DNA of 64,000 bases from assembly GCF_035594125.1 (NCBI RefSeq), contig NC_087183.1, positions 11,659,868 through 11,723,867 of the forward strand. The letters are read 5' to 3'. The stretch comes from Scylla paramamosain (lineage: Eukaryota > Arthropoda > Malacostraca > Decapoda > Portunidae). A program made the position numbers and the translations under genes. How positions within the stretch are numbered: the stretch's first letter is position 1; each line of letters starts with the position of its first letter. Below, piece by piece: positions 23,236 through 37,152 of this stretch. The notes beneath the pieces were generated by a model, which searched no databases, was not told the DNA's origin, and was given only the letters and a program-made list of their open reading frames with translations.

Positions 23236-23497
23236 CATATTTGCATTATCCTCATAAAACGTACTTCAAAACTTAATCTATTATAGCGACATTAATAAGG
23301 AGGATTGCAGTGGCCTTGTTGATGTTGAGAGGCGCAGTGATTAGTTGTGATGAGGGCGTGGTGAATATAAATACACAAGTAAAATGCATGTAAATTTTAG
23401 GTAATGGATCTGTGTTGTGTGAGTTTCTCAGAATAAACCGTCATGAAGTGTTGCTTTAGTTGTTACTCGGGAGTGATTGAATTAGAAGCTGCTGCAT

Positions 23498-23637
<140 letters not shown>

Positions 23638-23639
23638 GC

Positions 23640-24098
23640 AACACCAGCAAGGAAAGGTCTAGTTTTTACATTCTTATCCTTGTTCTTCTTGTTGTTCTTG
23701 TTCTTCTTGCACTTCTTATTCTTATCCTCTTTTCCCTTTACTTCTTTTCCTCCTCCTCCCCCCACTCCTCCTCCTCCCCCTCCTCCTCCCCTCCCCCTCT
23801 CCTCAAGGCATCAAGGAATCACCACCATCATCGTAAGCTGGACGCAAGAAACCCCGCGCTGTCCATCCTTTACTTAACACAAGGGCGTCTCTCCCTCCCG
23901 CGTCCCCTCCCCCGGGCAACAATCCGCCGAAGAAGTGGCCTGAACGACGCCCTCCATCCCGCGCCGCTCACCTAAGACGAGTCGACACCGAGATCGACTC
24001 CGATAAATCTCCCTCGGAAAAACTGAAAACTCGACCAAAGCTAAAGCCATTCTGGGGGAACTTTCCAAATGACGACTGTTGCGAACGTTCTACTACTG

Positions 24099-24100
<2 letters not shown>
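23640..24100. other. Pyrimidine-rich then mixed unique DNA, no gene seen
   Basis: TTC/CTT- and CCT-rich until about 23810, then unique sequence of higher GC content. No recognised element. Confidence 0.4.

Positions 24101-24101
<1 letters not shown>

Positions 24102-24182
<81 letters not shown>
24102..24182 (+). repeat. (GA)n array
   Basis: Pure GA, about 81 bp. Confidence 0.95.
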
Positions 24183-24187
<5 letters not shown>

Positions 24188-24298
24188 TGGGGGATGACGA
24201 AAGGTGACGAGGAGGGAAATTAAAGTTACAATGTTGAGAGGAAGTGAATGGTGACCTGTGGGAGTGATAGATGGTTACGATTTCATGTTATATTTAAA

Positions 24299-24590
24299 TC
24301 ACAAGGTCGTAAGGTCACAATAATGACCTCTAGTGTCTTCCAAAGCTCGTATTTTCCTGTAGGCGGGTCACAGGGTCGTCGGGTCACAAGTACGACCTCT
24401 AGTGTGTCTCTCGAATGTCGTATTTTGCTACTGGAGTGTCACAAGGTCATAAGGTCACACGGACGACCCCTTGCATCAGCGGTTAATCGTATTTCTCCGT
24501 TGGTCACTCACTTGTCTGGCGGATCGAGGTCGTAAGGTCACATGAATGACTTATGTTTAGTTGCGTCACTGAATGGTCAATGACATTCGA
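24299..24590 (+). repeat. Four-copy minisatellite with AGGTCA half-sites, unit about 70-85 bp
   Basis: Units begin at about 24299 (TCACAAGGTCGT), 24368 (TCACAGGGTCGT), 24439 (TCACAAGGTCAT) and 24524 (TCGAGGTCGT), spacings 69, 71 and 85. The core of copy 1 reads AGGTCG-TA-AGGTCA-CAATAA-TGACCT: two direct half-sites spaced by 2 and an inverted partner spaced by 6. Copy 3 also keeps a perfect direct pair and copy 4 an intact AGGTCA. Downstream blocks CTCTAGTGT and TCGTATTT are shared. AGGTCA is the known core half-site of nuclear receptors such as RXR and its partners. That these sites are bound is only inference. Confidence 0.8.
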
Positions 24591-24614
24591 TTCCTTTGAT
24601 GTAGCGCCACTAAA

Positions 24615-24643
24615 TCAATCAGTCAGTCGGTCAGTCAGTCATT
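24615..24643 (+). repeat. (TCAG)n tract
   Basis: About six TCAG/TCGG tetramers. Confidence 0.8.
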
Positions 24644-24660
24644 AATCACTTAACTAAGAA

Positions 24661-25118
24661 CTGCGTATTCAGAAACACTTTGTTATTTAATTATGACTAT
24701 TTTCAAAGGCCATAGACTTGAATAGTCACGTTCTTAGGTTGTTTTGTCATTGGTGATGAACATTCCTAGTTGAACTGTCATTGCAGTCATTAAAGAACCC
24801 TTGAAAACCCTGATAGCCTGTTAAAATAAGAGACGAGACCAGACGACAAAATGTTTAGAAATACTGTCCTGTGTCTTTCATAAATACAACGTAACTCTTG
24901 GTTCATATTCGTAAAAGTTTCCCACATTTGACTCTTGACAACTCGTACGTAATATGATATAGTGAAAGTTATATGCGTTTCGACATGTCTTTTCATGACT
25001 AGTGATAATTTATGAATGATTCATCATCACCAGTGGCAAAAGCCCCCATGAGAACTTATCACCTCAGTGGCCTTTGAAAACAGTCGTGATGAGAGAACAG
25101 TGTTTCAGAATACAGGCA
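24661..25118 (+). mobile_element. Non-autonomous DNA transposon with long terminal inverted repeats
   Basis: The left end reads GCGTATTC-AGAAACACT, then ACTATTTTCAAAGGCCA (24693-24709). The reverse complement of the right end reads CCTGTATTCTGAAACACT, then ACTGTTTTCAAAGGCCA (right-strand copy near 25067-25086). The order and spacing of blocks agree over about 60 bp at each end, so these are long TIRs enclosing about 340 bp with no coding capacity. The architecture is that of a MITE or fold-back element. A related end occurs at 4936. I could not identify a target-site duplication, and the superfamily is unknown. Confidence 0.75.
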
Positions 25119-25677
<559 letters not shown>

Positions 25678-25810
25678 CAATATCAAGTGGAAGTGGCAAA
25701 GTTCCCTTAAACGATGGGAAAGAATGGGGAAGAGGCAGGACTGGCGGGGAATGTTGATGAAGTGGAAGTGGAAGAAAGGACTCACCACCCTCTCCCACCC
25801 CACCACCCGT

Positions 25811-25840
25811 CCCTCCATCCCCCCATCCCCCCTCCCCCCC
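25811..25840 (-). other. C-run cluster, minus-strand G-quadruplex candidate
   Basis: C runs at 25811-25813, 25819-25824, 25827-25832 and 25834-25840 give four G runs with loops of 5, 2 and 1 on the minus strand. Pattern-based only. Confidence 0.6.
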
Positions 25841-25949
25841 AACCACTCTCTGCAGACCTTCACGCCTCGGCACAAAGATATACGACCTGGTAGAGGAATT
25901 AATTAAAAACGCTGACAACTCCCGCGGAATTATGCACATGTCATGATAT

Positions 25950-25972
25950 TTGCTGTATGTATGTATGTATGC
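25950..25972 (+). repeat. (ATGT)n tract
   Basis: Four to five ATGT tetramers. Confidence 0.8.
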
Positions 25973-26069
25973 CGCTCGCCTCGCCTCTTCCTGCGCCCTC
26001 CAAGTGGCGATCAAGTGGAAGGTAAGAAAATGGATAAATGAGATGTAAAGAAGAGATATGGAGATGCAA

Positions 26070-26327
<258 letters not shown>

Positions 26328-26428
26328 ATTTTTCCTCCTTTTTATAAATTACCCTTCAAATATCATTCCTCTATTTACACGTGACCCCGAGTGTATAGGA
26401 AGAGGCGAGCTGGACTCATAATGATTGT

Positions 26429-26622
26429 GAACCAGTAAACAAACCAGACTTATTATAAAGTAGAACCAGTAAAACAAACCAGACTTAATATATAGAAAAA
26501 AAAAAAGTAAACAAAGCAGATTTACTATATGGGAGAACGAATCAACAAACAAGACTTACAAGGAAGGGGAATCAGTAAACAAACCGGACTTGAAATATAG
26601 AAGCACCAATAAACAAGTCAGG
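26429..26622 (+). repeat. AGTAAACAAACCAGACTT minisatellite
   Basis: Six units of about 30-38 bp built on GAACCAGTAAACAAACCAGA plus CTTAxTATA, progressively degenerate. Copies begin near 26429, 26463, 26500, 26535, 26568 and 26603. Confidence 0.8.
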
Positions 26623-27014
26623 TCCTTCACCAGCTAAAGGCTAATCACGATGCTGGCTCAATGAACTCTCCCCTGCATTCAGTAACTCGCTGGACCGCTG
26701 GACTCCCTCCGCCACGCCGCGATATGGAAGGAAATGAAGACAATGGCGCAACTTTCTTAATAAGTTGGAAGCCTGGTGTGTTTTTTACTTCTTCCTTCCC
26801 TTAGCTGGAATCTCAAAGCGGCTGTCTTAAAGTTTGGATGAAAGCCTTAATCAGGAGGCACCGCGCCCCTGCCCGCCCTGCCCTCGCCGCCCCGCTCTCC
26901 TCTACCGCCATCGCAGCCGTTGTTGCTTAGGGGTATTTGGGTACGAGCGAGGCCTCTGAATGGGCTCTGTTTAGTAATTGGCCATAATGAAGCCCTAGAG
27001 AAGCTATTGTAAGC
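26623..27014. other. GC-richer unique sequence, no gene seen
   Basis: Contains a C-rich CCCGCCCTGCCCT block near 26867-26890. No coding frame of note. Confidence 0.45.
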
Positions 27015-27054
27015 ATAGTAGTAGTAGCAGTAGTAGTAATAGTAGTAGTAGAAG
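27015..27054 (+). repeat. (AGT)n tract
   Basis: AGT trinucleotides with AGC and AAT variants. Confidence 0.9.
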
Positions 27055-28974
27055 TTTATTTGATCATAGGTGTACAGTAAATTAATTCTGCAAGTATACG
27101 TACGTGTGGTATGATTCATAACATAAACAAATCGTGCATAAACAAACCCCGCAGCCCACAATACTCAAAAGGTCGTAAGCTGCACACGCACACCGCTCCT
27201 CGTTACAATGCCGCCATGAATACTGATGAAGGAGTGAGCGGCGCGGATCATTATCTCACTTTTGACTCTGCGGTGTTCGTGTGTGAGCGGTTGAGACCCT
27301 GACGGCGGTTGTAAAGCGAGCCCAACAACTCCTGCACTAAAGCCAGCGTTACATTACAGACGCGATTAATATTTAGTTTCATCCTTGACAAAAATAAGAA
27401 ATTAGTGTGTGCCGTATCGATTATAGTGCGAAAATTATTCTTTGTATCCACACACACGTGACAGGAGAGAGAGAAAAAAAATGTACGGTTTCAATAATAA
27501 GCGTGAAAATGATTCCTCGAAAGCGCGAACATAAAAAAAAAAGAAAAAAAAAAAGTGAGTTGTATCTATAATGGCGTAAAAAACTCATCCCTCTGTAGAT
27601 CACACAACTACATGCGCAAAAAATGTCCACGGTGCCTACAACACGCAAATAAGATCCCCAATAGCACAAAAAAATGCACCATATAGAGAAGGCAAGTCTC
27701 GTAAGGGCTCGCAGCAGCATCGTTCAAGGCTGGAGGATAAACAGCACACAGCACACAGCAAGGCGGGATGAGGAGTGACCGCCGCAACACAGGACACACT
27801 CTATTGCCCAACCCAAGGACCGTGTGTCGCAATCCCTAAACGTCACTGCACCCAACTGGAGCCCACGCTGGAAGAAAGGGCGTTACTTCTGCTTGGCTTA
27901 ACGAAAATTAATACCAACTGTTTGTTTTCTCTTACTCTCACGTCTCCTGCTTTTAACGCAAGTCACGCAGATGCTTCTTTTCCTCTACACTCTTTACCTC
28001 TTTCCTCAAGCTCCCATTGTGGTTCCTCAATTCCTCTACTTTTTCTCTTGCCCCTTAAATCTATTCGTATGTTTTCTTCTTCGGCTCCTCAATGCTCTCT
28101 TTATATACGCCGCAGTTCTTCAAACCTTTCTGTATCCCCGCTCGAGTCTTGCAAATCCTTCTTTACTTCCTCCTCAGTCTCTAAACCCCTTTTGCATTTC
28201 TGGTATTTCCGCCACGCCTTTTTTCAGTTTCGTTCTTTACTTTCTCCCTCTCCCGTAAAGCTTCTGCATCTCCTGCACGATACTTTAATGCTTCCCTTCT
28301 ACTCGTGTATCCTTCATCCTCATCTGCTGTTTCCTTTCTTCGTCCCCTTAACCTTTCTCCTGTGTTTTCCCTCCTCTTTCTTTTTTTATTCCTTTAGTTC
28401 CCTTTTCCATTATTCCTTTTCACTGACATACCATCTTTCTTTTATTTTTTTTTGTATCCTTTCGTCATCCTATATCTTATCCGCCTTCCCTGATTTTTCA
28501 ACTACTTTTAAGAACTACTACTGTCACTATCATTGCTCCTTCCTTCTTTCCGTGTTTCCCTTTCCTCCAGTCCACACGCTACCATTACTTACATATCAAA
28601 TCGGACTCCTGTAGCAGTGACTCACGCCTCACGAAGCTTGTCAAATCTTTATGGCGACGATCCTGTAGCAGACCACCACCACCTACCTAACCCCCACTCC
28701 CACTCGGCGTCTTTTCCACCCCACGTACTTCTTAACTTCCCTTTCGTCTCTCTCCCCTCGTACCCTGCCGCCCCCCTCACCTCCCACCAATCCCCTAATC
28801 ACGCTCTAAGGGTCTATAAGCGCACGACAAACACGCGAATAGCTGCATCACTGATAAGGCGAGGCAAATATGCCCCTTTTTATACGAGACGTGTATGGTG
28901 CATCATAGAGGGAGATTGGAAAGAATGGCAACACACACGCTTGTATGTACATATGTGTGTATGTATGTTCGTCT
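27055..28974. other. Array-poor block, first half; no gene recognised
   Basis: Nearly 1.9 kb without a microsatellite over about 20 bp. The part at 27890-28560 is pyrimidine-rich, which keeps a 279-codon Ser/Leu/Phe/Pro frame open from 27775. I do not regard that frame as a gene. Confidence 0.5.
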
Positions 28975-28980
28975 GTCTGA

Positions 28981-29066
28981 ACACACACAACACACACACA
29001 CACACACAGCACACACGCACACGCACGCACGCACGCACGCACGCACGCCACGCACGTACGCACGCA
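28981..29066 (+). repeat. (CA)n and (CGCA)n alternating purine-pyrimidine tract
   Basis: CA at 28981-29014, then about ten CGCA tetramers at 29015-29066. Strict purine-pyrimidine alternation with CpG is the classic Z-DNA-prone pattern. Confidence 0.85.
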
Positions 29067-30869
29067 GGATTCCGCTAAGGAGGCAAGCTTTCAGTCCCAG
29101 AAACGCCATTCACACGAGGACTCTTTGCAGGAAAGTCGTTGCTGGCAGGAGTGAGGAAATTAAGAAAAAGTCATTTTACATTCCACGACCAAACACGTCA
29201 AAGCAAGCACAACAAAAATCAGCCATTCGTGTGCATCAAAAGCAAATATATAGAAGCACATATGTATTTTCAACTTTCTGCTTCACAAGTTAACTGCAGC
29301 TTAAAATTTGGAGTTTTCAGCCTCCGTTTTGCAAGGTTCCTCATATCTCGCCGCCGCTATCTATTCCTCCTCGCCTGCTATTCACTGCTGCCGTCCGCTG
29401 TTGAGGATATGTTTCAATGCACTTCACTTTACTTTATTCACGTATGATGCTCTCCAAATATTACGTCTTGGAGAAAATCAGCCTCTTTTCTCGATATCAA
29501 GAAAGTCCCTCTGAGGTGTCTCGCCGAACACAGCTTCCAGCCCCCCTCCGCCTCCAGTACGCTGAGGAGTACCGAGCGATAATCTTTCAAGGCTGTACGC
29601 TCCATTGGCCTCACACACCCTGTTTTACGAGAGTTTCATCTTTCACTTGGCCTATTCAAGCTCAGAAGTAGTTTAGCCTCGGTGCAGCCTCAGCACTATG
29701 GCTTTACGGACCTTTGCTCGTTTCTCCTGTCGTTCCCTTCCCGGAAATTGTTTATTACAGCCTGGAAAAGCAGGAGGTCCCGTGATGCCGGTTTTGTCCA
29801 GGGTCTACACGGCTGCCAATAAGCTGCGCCGTCATCTCGCCACCAGTAGCCTTTGAGGGGAGGCGTGCGGAAGCCCCCAGTGTGAAGCGGCTGTGTCGTT
29901 TGCCTCAGGTTCTCTTGCTTCCTCCCCTTCGTCCGCGTTGTCTGGATTCCCTGCCCTGCTCGTCTGAAACACTTAATCCCAACGACCCCGTCCATCACAG
30001 CATTCCGCTACACTTCCTTCAGATAAAAAGGAGGCTCGATAACTTAGTGGGATGGACCATTACCACCCACGCCAACATCAACCACATTTACACTGTTCAT
30101 ATGCCGGAACTTCGCCCCTTACCTCCGCCTTAATGCACTTTAACGCCTTTCAAGTAGGCTAGACATCTAAATTATTCAGTATTCTTGCGGCCAGCAGCCT
30201 CGTCTGGTGAGCCACGATAGTGCCCCCTATAAAGCCCCCCTGCCTCAACCCCTTTACTTATTGGACGACGCGGCAAAGGACCTCATAGTCTCCTGGTGGG
30301 AAGTGAGCGCCTCCTCCTGCGGTCACACTCACCTCCATCAGGAGAGGTAACGCTCAGACGCGCCCCACCAAAAAAGTGTAATGGAGTGAAGGAGGAAGAA
30401 AGTGGTGCCCTCTCCCGCTCCTGCACCAAAGCGACATTCAGGAGAGACCGTCGAGAGTTGTTGCAGTTAGTCATGGTGGCCTTGACCTCAGTTTATACCA
30501 ACGAAAATGTGTACCAACAGCCAATCATAAAGTGCAGGAATGCTCGTACAGACCCGTGTGCCGACAGTGTAATGCTTAACCAATGTATTATTGTTCTACG
30601 TAAAAGCCGCCAATTTGCAGCAAAGTGTGTTGCTTTATTTTGCAACGAAACTAACCATCACTCGGTTATATATTATCGTTGCTTTCGTATATTCTTTCTT
30701 ACGCTTTTAATATTCTCCCTTCCACAGGTGAATTGAGCTCGTAACTTGTCTTTATACTTTTTGCAATATACAAATATCTTAAAAAAAAGCAAATACTGCT
30801 TCAGGTGCACTTATTCTAATGTTTCTCTTTATCATATTATTACTTAATAAATCAACTTTTAATAAAAAG
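29067..30869. other. Array-poor block, second half; no gene recognised
   Basis: About 1.8 kb of mixed sequence, GC-richer at 29500-30470. Frames of 68-146 codons exist on both strands (for example 29696-29998 minus and 30296-30736 plus), but none shows a recognisable domain, splice context or codon bias. Could hold conserved noncoding DNA or a divergent exon. Confidence 0.45.
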
Positions 30870-30909
30870 CAAAAACAACAAAAACAACAACAACAACAAC
30901 AACAACAAC
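30870..30909 (+). repeat. (CAA)n tract
   Basis: CAA with a few AAAAAC interruptions. Confidence 0.9.
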
Positions 30910-31200
30910 CATTCATTAAGACCTTTCTCACAGTTTAATTATCGGTTATTGGACTTACTTTCTTGTTCCTTTTTCTCAGAACAACACGCACGAAAAATAA
31001 TCTTTAAATAGAAATCAAAATTAATCCCACCAGAGACATTTTGCTCTCGCCCACTCTTCATTTATTGACGTCGCAACGTTAAGACATCGTCCTTTCGTCA
31101 ACTTGAGTAACACTTGAGTACCGGCTTCTGTCTGGTGCTCGAGTGGTGTGTACACAGCGCCAATGTTTGACTGCGATGGGGCTGTGCTGACTCGAGGGGG

Positions 31201-31794
<594 letters not shown>

Positions 31795-31835
<41 letters not shown>
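31795..31835 (+). repeat. (GT)n array
   Basis: Pure GT, about 40 bp. Confidence 0.95.
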
Positions 31836-31836
<1 letters not shown>

Positions 31837-32397
31837 CACTTATTCATACCAAACACAGAGTCAAATATTGTATAAAGAAGTAAAAGAACAAAAACCAACG
31901 CGCCAGAGAACATTGGAATCTTGCCTTGTTTTCATTTCCTTTCTTTAATCCTGCTGGGTGGGAACCTTGTAGTGGAATAATACTGAAATTGCACAACACT
32001 TCCTCCACAACACCTCTTTGCTCATACTCCGCAGCTGCATAAGAAAACACAATATATGCAGTAAATATTAGTTTCCTGAGACGCAGCTGCTTTGTGAAAC
32101 TTTATGGAACTTTTGCCACACTTTCCCTCACCATTCCCTTTTATGCTTGTGTCGATGTGGCGTTTCTTCGAGTGGCTGGAGGTCATGAAAGCCCCGCGTG
32201 GCGATCCAAACGTGTACTTTTTATCGCCCCACGGTATTGGGATGGCCGCTCATTCTCCCCACGGCCCACTGGAGGAGCTAAAATAATCAGAACTTTGCTG
32301 TCGTTCTTAAAGATTTGTCCTCGCAATGGTGCTTGAAGCCTCCCAAGTTTTCTCATTAGAATTGTAAACTGAGATTTGGGCGTGGTGGCTGGTGACC

Positions 32398-32399
<2 letters not shown>
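31836..32399. other. Unique sequence, no gene seen
   Basis: Short frames (60-109 codons) on both strands. None recognised. Confidence 0.4.
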
Positions 32400-32436
<37 letters not shown>

Positions 32437-32444
32437 GTGTGTGT
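32400..32444 (+). repeat. (GT)n array
   Basis: GT with one GC interruption. Confidence 0.9.
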
Positions 32445-32589
32445 TGGCCAGCGATGGGCGGCCTGCTGCAGCCTGTCTGGAAGGGAAAGGAAGGCTGGTG
32501 TGATCGATTCAATTTGGCTCAAGACTAGTGTTTGTGTGAGTTGATAGCGATCTAATGGTGTGTTTATGGCGGAGGCTGGGACTGTGTGT

Positions 32590-32622
32590 GGAGAGAGAGA
32601 GAGAGAGAGAGAGATGAGAGAG

Positions 32623-32681
<59 letters not shown>
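32590..32681 (+). repeat. (GA)n array
   Basis: GA with TGA and GG interruptions in its first half. Confidence 0.95.
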
Positions 32682-32683
<2 letters not shown>

Positions 32684-32865
32684 ATTTGCATACCGGCCTG
32701 CGTCTGTACCTGAACGTTTACATTTTAGCGCGATTACCGAGGGAAAGATTGGCGTAGCACGGGAAGAGTAAGTAAAGTATGTATTCGAAATTATAACTTT
32801 ATATAATACACGGAGCATTATAGAAAGGTCATAGACAAGAGAGAGAAAAAAAAAAAAACAGAGAA

Positions 32866-33132
32866 ACAGGAAAATAATTATCAGGACACGAAGGAAAAGG
32901 AAAATAGTTATGGAGATATGTAGAGAAAAAAAAAATATTTATAGTCATCGAAACACGACGGAAAAAAAGGAAAATAGTTACCGAGATGCGAAGAGAAAAA
33001 AAGGAAAATAGCCATTGAAACATGAGAGAAAAAAAGGAAAATTGTTATCGAGACAAGGAGATAAAAAAAGTAAAAAAAAGTTACCGAGACGAAGAATAAA
33101 GGAAACTATTTATCGAAATACGGAAAGTACTG
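32866..33132 (+). repeat. GGAAAATAGTTACCGAGA minisatellite, unit about 33-38 bp
   Basis: About seven to eight units, each with GGAAAATAGTTAxCGAGA, then an ACGAAG-like word and an A-rich AGAAAAAAA spacer. The units are variably degenerate. Confidence 0.85.
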
Positions 33133-33399
33133 AGAAATCAATCAATTAAAATCCTCATTCCTTTACCATTTGGAATTCACACAAACACCTCTGCTGGACT
33201 GGAGTGGGATGCTGTGACAAGACTAACTCTATTCGTGGAAAAATAAAAATAAATAAATAATAATAATAAGAGAAGTGCAAGTGGAATTTCGAGCCTTCCT
33301 TTGTGTGTGGCGGAGTGAAGTGCTTACTTAGGTCGTGGTGGAATGGATCTGGAATCGTGCTGCAGAGGATTAGTGTTGGATTGGAGTCAAGCTGGAGTG

Positions 33400-33560
33400 G
33401 ATTCTAGTGATTTCAAGAGCCTTAATTCTCACTTGAATGTACAAATTGAAGTACGTAGTCATACCTGTCATAAAGTTTGATTTTATTCATTTCAGAAGTT
33501 TTAATTCTCTCAAACGTACAAATTCAAATGTTTAATCGTACTGGTAGGAATATTTATACT
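33400..33560 (+). repeat. Two-copy tandem repeat, unit 78 bp
   Basis: TTAATTCTC followed by CGTACAAATT/TGTACAAATT at 33422 and 33500, preceded by TTTCAAGA/TTTCAGAA. Diverged. Confidence 0.6.
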
Positions 33561-34002
33561 TCTGTTCATCGTAGAAGATTTACGCAGAACTGTCACTCCC
33601 TCACCTCTGATGAACACTTGAGTTTTGTATTTACCTCACGTTCTTTACACAGTACGATTGTTTTAGGTCATCTCAGTGTATGTGTGTCGAGTGTCACTTT
33701 CGTAATGCTACCCATTGCTGTATTATCTTTCTGGTTCATTTGCTTTTGTTTTTCATGTCCCGTATCTAACCTTGACCGTTGTCACTTCAAACACTGAGCT
33801 TTCATTTGAGCGGATATGTTGGGTGACGCATGGCACGGCAGCTTTAACCTGAACTGCTGTGAGTCAACATACTTATAGAGGGAGATTTTAACTCTTTTGA
33901 CTGCGCGGTGGTAAGACTACCACACCAGTTACTTTAAGTAATGTGAGATAACTTTATAGAAGAAAAACAAAACTAGAGGCACTGAACAATTGTTCTTTAT
34001 TG
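33561..34002. other. Unique sequence, no gene seen
   Basis: Includes TTAACTCTTTTGACTGC near 33890, a word shared with the tandem repeat at 2387-2756. A 106-codon frame from 33477 has no recognised feature. Confidence 0.4.
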
Positions 34003-35916
<1,914 letters not shown>

Positions 35917-36145
35917 GGTATTAGGAACACACGTAACTGATATCGCTTCTTGGAGTGAAGGCAATGAAGAAAAAGGGAAAGCTTCTCTTGTTTCTGCGAA
36001 GGCGTTCTGTTAATGTACCCGGCACTGAGGCGATGACATACAGAGCCACCAGCAAGCACGGCAGTCATACCAGGGACACGTGGCAGCGGGAGTGTTAAAA
36101 GAATATCGTTGTTAATATTATGCTAGCGATTCCTCATACCTTCTT

Positions 36146-36215
36146 TATTATTATTATTATTATTGTTATTATGTTGTTGTTGTTGTTGTTGCTACTACTA
36201 CTACTACTACTGCTG

Positions 36216-36256
<41 letters not shown>

Positions 36257-36257
36257 G

Positions 36258-36331
<74 letters not shown>
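36146..36331 (+). repeat. (ATT)n/(GTT)n/(CTA)n compound trinucleotide array
   Basis: ATT and GTT units at about 36146-36190 pass into about 140 bp of CTA with a few CTG units. Frames give poly-Leu, Tyr or Thr. Confidence 0.97.
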
Positions 36332-36333
<2 letters not shown>

Positions 36334-36444
36334 CACACTTCAGCTATAGTAGGTTCAATAAAAAATTACATTGCTCTGATATTTAAAGAGTAGATGCAAT
36401 TAATTTAATATTAGAAACAATTGCCTTCAGTTAATAACAAGAAA

Positions 36445-36481
36445 ACCACCACCACCACCATCACCACCACCACCACCACGA
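36445..36481 (+). repeat. (CCA)n tract
   Basis: CCA with one TCA unit. Confidence 0.9.
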
Positions 36482-36696
36482 ACAATACCATGGAAAACTG
36501 ACACCAGCTAACACCACAATAAACAATTGAGAGCAAACAAGGGAAGCAAGACAGTGTTGTGCCTCTTTTTCTTCCTCCTTTCCCCTCTCCTCAGTTGATG
36601 GCTCTCTCCCTCACCTCCTCTTCATCTTCCTCCCTCTCTTTCTTCTTCATTCCTTTGATAAACTTTCCTCATGCCTTCCTCTTTCCTCTCCCCCTT

Positions 36697-36831
<135 letters not shown>

Positions 36832-37060
36832 TTGCGTGCATTTCTATCCTATCTCGTTTTCTTTCGTTTACTGTGGACGATAAAATTAGAAAAGCAAACT
36901 GCATTTCTTTAAATTACCACGGACAACTTTACCCTCTTCTCTATTTTTTTCAGTCTCCCGTTTTCTTTCTTTCTTTCTTTTTTCTTTCTCTGTGAGGATT
37001 TAAAGAAAGATGATTGGCTAGGGTTACCTTGTGTGTTTACTATTGGGCTTACGTTACGCA
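36832..37060. other. Unique sequence, no gene seen
   Basis: Short CTTT tetramer run near 36961-36985. Nothing else. Confidence 0.4.
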
Positions 37061-37152
37061 GTCCGGAAAATCGAGGTTACGTATGTCATCCGGTAAATTG
37101 AGTTATCCGTGAAATCGAGAGTACACGGTCTGGTTAATCGAGAGAACGGTGA
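37061..37152 (+). repeat. CCGGTAAATCGAG minisatellite
   Basis: Four degenerate units with GTCCGGAAAATCGAG, ATCCGGTAAATTGAG, ATCCGTGAAATCGAG and GTCTGGTTAATCGAG, each 23-29 bp apart. Confidence 0.75.

Noticed and set aside
24248..24535. 95-codon frame with an internal peptide repeat (SQGRxVT...TSSV)
   Set aside because: The first minisatellite unit is 69 bp, a multiple of three, so the peptide repeat is a by-product. Later units break the phase.
26429..26622. Regularly spaced repeats resembling a CRISPR array
   Set aside because: The units are degenerate with no constant repeat plus unique spacer pattern, and the genome is clearly eukaryotic. The same applies to 32866-33132.
27775..28614. 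279-codon plus-strand frame
   Set aside because: The Ser/Leu/Phe/Pro bias follows a pyrimidine-rich strand. No domain, Kozak or splice context.
32104..32286. 60-codon frame with protein-like composition
   Set aside because: Short, overlaps another frame, no domain or splice signals. Compatible with chance.
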